A stretch of 35,065 nt of DNA from Paramecium octaurelia (lineage: Eukaryota; Ciliophora; Oligohymenophorea; Peniculida; Parameciidae), in assembly GCA_905182995.1 (NCBI GenBank), contig CAJJDP010000184.1, positions 36,131 through 71,195 of the forward strand, read 5' to 3'. Shown here piece by piece: positions 32,913 through 35,065 of this stretch. Every line of letters starts with the position of its first letter. Positions within the stretch are counted from its first letter, which is position 1. Below the pieces are notes generated by a model that saw only the letters and a program-made list of their open reading frames with translations, had not been told where the DNA came from and made no database searches. A program made the translations under genes and the position numbers.

Positions 32913-34367
32913 ATGCAGATGAGTTGTAATTAAGCTGACCATAACAACCAATCAATTATAGGGGTTTGCGTAGATATTACATGCCCAAATATAAGGCCTT
33001 ATTGTAATTTTTGTTTGCCTCTCCATGCCAAACATCTTCATATGTTAACCCCTTTGGATCTTATAAATGAATGGATTTCAGAACGAATCCTTTAGGTGCA
33101 TAATGCTTAAAACAATGTAGAAGAGTTTAAAGTTTCCCTTGAAATTTTTCTAAATTAGGTTTCTCCTTATTGTAACTTTAATTTTGATTAAATACCTAAA
33201 TTAGGATTATCATAGATTGATAATTTAGTAAAAGGTTTGGGTTCAATAGAATTATGTGAAAAAGTCCTATTTAGACAACTTAACCAATCAATTCAAGAAT
33301 TAAAATAGATTGTTATCGAAATACAAAAAATATTAAAGAATTAAATTACTATAAGCAACAATGATAATACATAAATTCCACAATATTAACACAAATTAAA
33401 ACCAAATCTAAGCCCAATCAGATATCAGCTCATGAAAACAAATTCTATTGAATAAGGGGGAAGTTGTTTTGCATTTGCTTTTAATAAAGATTGCTCAATT
33501 GTAGCAGCAGGATGTAGCAGTTAAATAATAGTATACGAATTCAGACAAGGAATGAAGAAATAGATATAACTCTTATATGAGCATTAAAAGGAAATGGGCA
33601 CTTTAAATTTCATGAAAAAATCCAATTAGCTTGTATCTGGAGATTGTGATGGAGATATTTTGATTTGGTCAAGCAAGAATAATAAATATTGGATTTGTTC
33701 ATAAACTCTTAAACAACACAATAGTCGTATAAATTGCTTAATTATGAATAATAATGAAGATATTATGATATCATGTAGTAATGATTAAACTATTAAGTTT
33801 TGGATGAAACTAAATGAATGGATCTGTTAATAAACAATAACTAATCATGAAAATTTTGTTTATTAATTAAGTTTAAATGAAAAATAAAATAAAGTTATAT
33901 CATGTGGAAAAGATCAGTTAATCTTAGTAATTGAGAATTCAGAATAGAATAAACAGTGGATAGTAAAATAAAAAATTCAAGTTGATTGTTTAGGATATAG
34001 ATTATGTTTTATCAACGATAATCTTTTCACATTTCAACCTTCTACAGGCAATTTGATGCATATCTATGAGTTGCATAATTTAAGTAAATAGTTCACTCAA
34101 ACTAAACATATTACTGTAAATTAAGGAGATGATAATAGAGTATTTTTCCCATAGAAATATATTCAATCAAAATAGCTACTTGTGATTAAGCATGATAAAT
34201 ATATTAATTTAATAAGAAAGATAGATAATGACCAATTTATAGTTGAGTAATCTATTCAATTTAGTAGTAAGGAGTTATTTGGATGCATAAGTGATGATGG
34301 AGAGTATTTGATTACTTGGGATGATTCATCTGATGAAATATAAATTAGGAGATCCAAACAAGAATGA
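32913..34367 (+). CDS. B-box-like/WD40 protein, complete paralogue
   Basis: An intronless frame of 484 residues, ATG 32913 to TGA 34365-34367. The first ATG is preferred over ATG 32919 because the copy at 27241 keeps only the first; an in-frame ATG at 32856 exists but precedes poorly coding sequence. Zinc-ligand candidates: C5, H10, C19, C24, C31, C34, H38, H41, the same order as the gene at 13418. A helical middle region follows (about 60-185). WD40 blades begin at CFAFAFNKDCSIVAAG: SGDCDGDILIWS, QHNSRINCLIMNNNEDIMIS, SCSNDQTIKFW, SCGKDQLILV, and a final SDDGEYLITWDD. Compared with the 13418 gene it is clearly diverged but colinear, so it is an older paralogue. Its 5' 64 codons are duplicated at 27241. 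Confidence 0.9.
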
Positions 34368-34737
34368 GGAATATTAAAATATAAATGGATTATTTCATTA
34401 ATTATTAATAATTTTAAATATAATGTTTTAAATAGTATGTTTTGTGGAAAAAAAAGCTGAAAATCAAATATTTTTGACCACATTGTATTGGGGAATAAGG
34501 AACAGTAATACATTTAAAAAAATCGCAATACATTCAACTAGAACATTCAATTTAACGTCATTTACAATACTAGTTATAATTTTCATTACAAATCATAAGG
34601 AATAATGGAAGCTAAACCTTTTATTGCCGCAATAATATAAAGAGGCTTTTTGTTGTTTTAATAATGATGAGAAATTAATTAAAATTAAAATTAATTTAAT
34701 AATAAATAATAATCTATTACATTGTTTTACCAAAAAT
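34368..34737. other. Intergenic, AT-rich
   Basis: About 370 nt between the WD40 stop and the next probable start. I see no gene or RNA. A minus-strand open stretch (34256-34513) is a shadow overlapping the WD40 3' end. Confidence 0.6.
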
Positions 34738-35065
34738 ATGAATCCTTATTAATATTAATAAGGTGATAATTGAGATTGATCAGGTATGTAAATAAAGGTT
34801 GCAGAGTTTGTTAATAAATTTAATGCTTGTAGCAACATATATAGATTTATTGTAACAAGTATATTATTAACAAAGGTTTCATTCAAACCTAGAAACAGAT
34901 ATACGATTAACAATCTATAAAATTCAAGAAGTGCATGGCCAATTCAAATAAATAATTATGTTCATTGTTAGAGGAATAACGGAATCAAATTCAGAGTGAA
35001 AAACAGATCAAAGTTTAAAAAGTATGCACTTTCAAGGAAGCTATCATGAACAAAGAAATAATGAT
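34738..35065 (+). CDS. 5' part of a gene with Gln/Lys-rich helical product, 3'-partial
   Basis: From about 34800 to the window end one frame reads as coding: Cys and Gln-rich first, then a charged helical stretch (LLEEQRNQIQSEKQIKVQK) and CTFKEAIMNKE. The best start is ATG 34738 (MNPYQYQQ). Joining it needs removal of about 35 nt starting GTGATAATTGAG and ending TAAAG; other splice choices are possible. No family is recognised. It continues beyond the window. Confidence 0.45.

Larger units (their letters stand above)
27438..33105. repeat. Tandem duplication R4, unit b
   Basis: A 5,668-nt unit homologous to 19620-27433 with its internal overlap collapsed. The joint with unit a (27434-27437, AAAA) has no N. 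Differences from unit a are scattered substitutions and small indels. Confidence 0.9.

Noticed and set aside
1..35065. tRNA, rRNA, telomeric repeats or germline-limited element boundaries
   Set aside because: I found no cloverleaf, no rRNA core sequence and no G4T2/G3T3-type telomere run; TA dinucleotides are too common for eliminated-sequence ends to be called by eye.

Overview
The window is ciliate nuclear DNA, most likely the somatic (macronuclear) genome of a Paramecium-type species. It is very AT-rich. TAA and TAG occur throughout otherwise intact, domain-bearing reading frames, where they must encode glutamine, and TGA is the only codon that ends them. Introns are tiny (about 19-35 nt, mostly GTA...TAG), which is the Paramecium pattern. 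Standard-code reading fragments these genes, so most short standard-code ORFs are pieces or shadows.

Layout. (1) 1-1838, plus: 3' part of a TPR-repeat gene in which almost every 34-residue TPR exon is separated from the next by a 29-nt intron at the same codon position, giving an exact 131-nt genomic period. (2) 1839-3794: AT-rich, no convincing gene. (3) 3795-9840, plus: a 2,015-codon uninterrupted frame for a NACHT-type STAND NTPase with pentapeptide-like and WD40 C-terminal modules, cut by a sequence gap (N at 9841). (4) 9842-10613: a second, frameshifted and internally truncated copy of the NACHT C-terminal part. (5) 10612-14845: two near-identical copies of a B-box/coiled-coil/WD40 gene with its upstream region; the first is cut by the N at 12314, the second is complete (475 aa). 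(6) 14846-15862: a pentanucleotide microsatellite and a probable small multi-exon gene with a C2-like segment. (7) 15916-18139 and 18185-20329: two copies of a divergent pair, an Ariadne-like RBR ubiquitin ligase on the minus strand and a coiled-coil protein on the plus strand, sharing a 30-nt intergenic region; the N at 18184 lies between the copies. (8) 19620-33105: a roughly 5.67-kb tandem duplication, with an additional identical 2.14-kb overlap around the N at 24255. Each unit holds coiled-coil gene sequence, AT-rich DNA with a candidate hairpin RNA, a relic of a membrane-protein gene, a minus-strand ORF, and the 5' end of a second B-box/WD40 gene. (9) 32913-34367: the complete second B-box/WD40 gene (484 aa), a diverged paralogue of the one at 13418. 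(10) 34738-35065: start of another gene running off the window.

Functionally the recognisable genes are repeat-scaffold and signalling types: TPR, STAND/NACHT with WD40, B-box with WD40, and RBR E3 ligase. They are not an operon, and no shared pathway can be shown from sequence. The four single Ns are contig joins, and each has a second copy of adjoining sequence in the window. Part of the apparent duplication is therefore probably redundant contig ends or alleles, while the 5.67-kb tandem unit, whose junction at 27433-27438 contains no N, looks like a real rearrangement.
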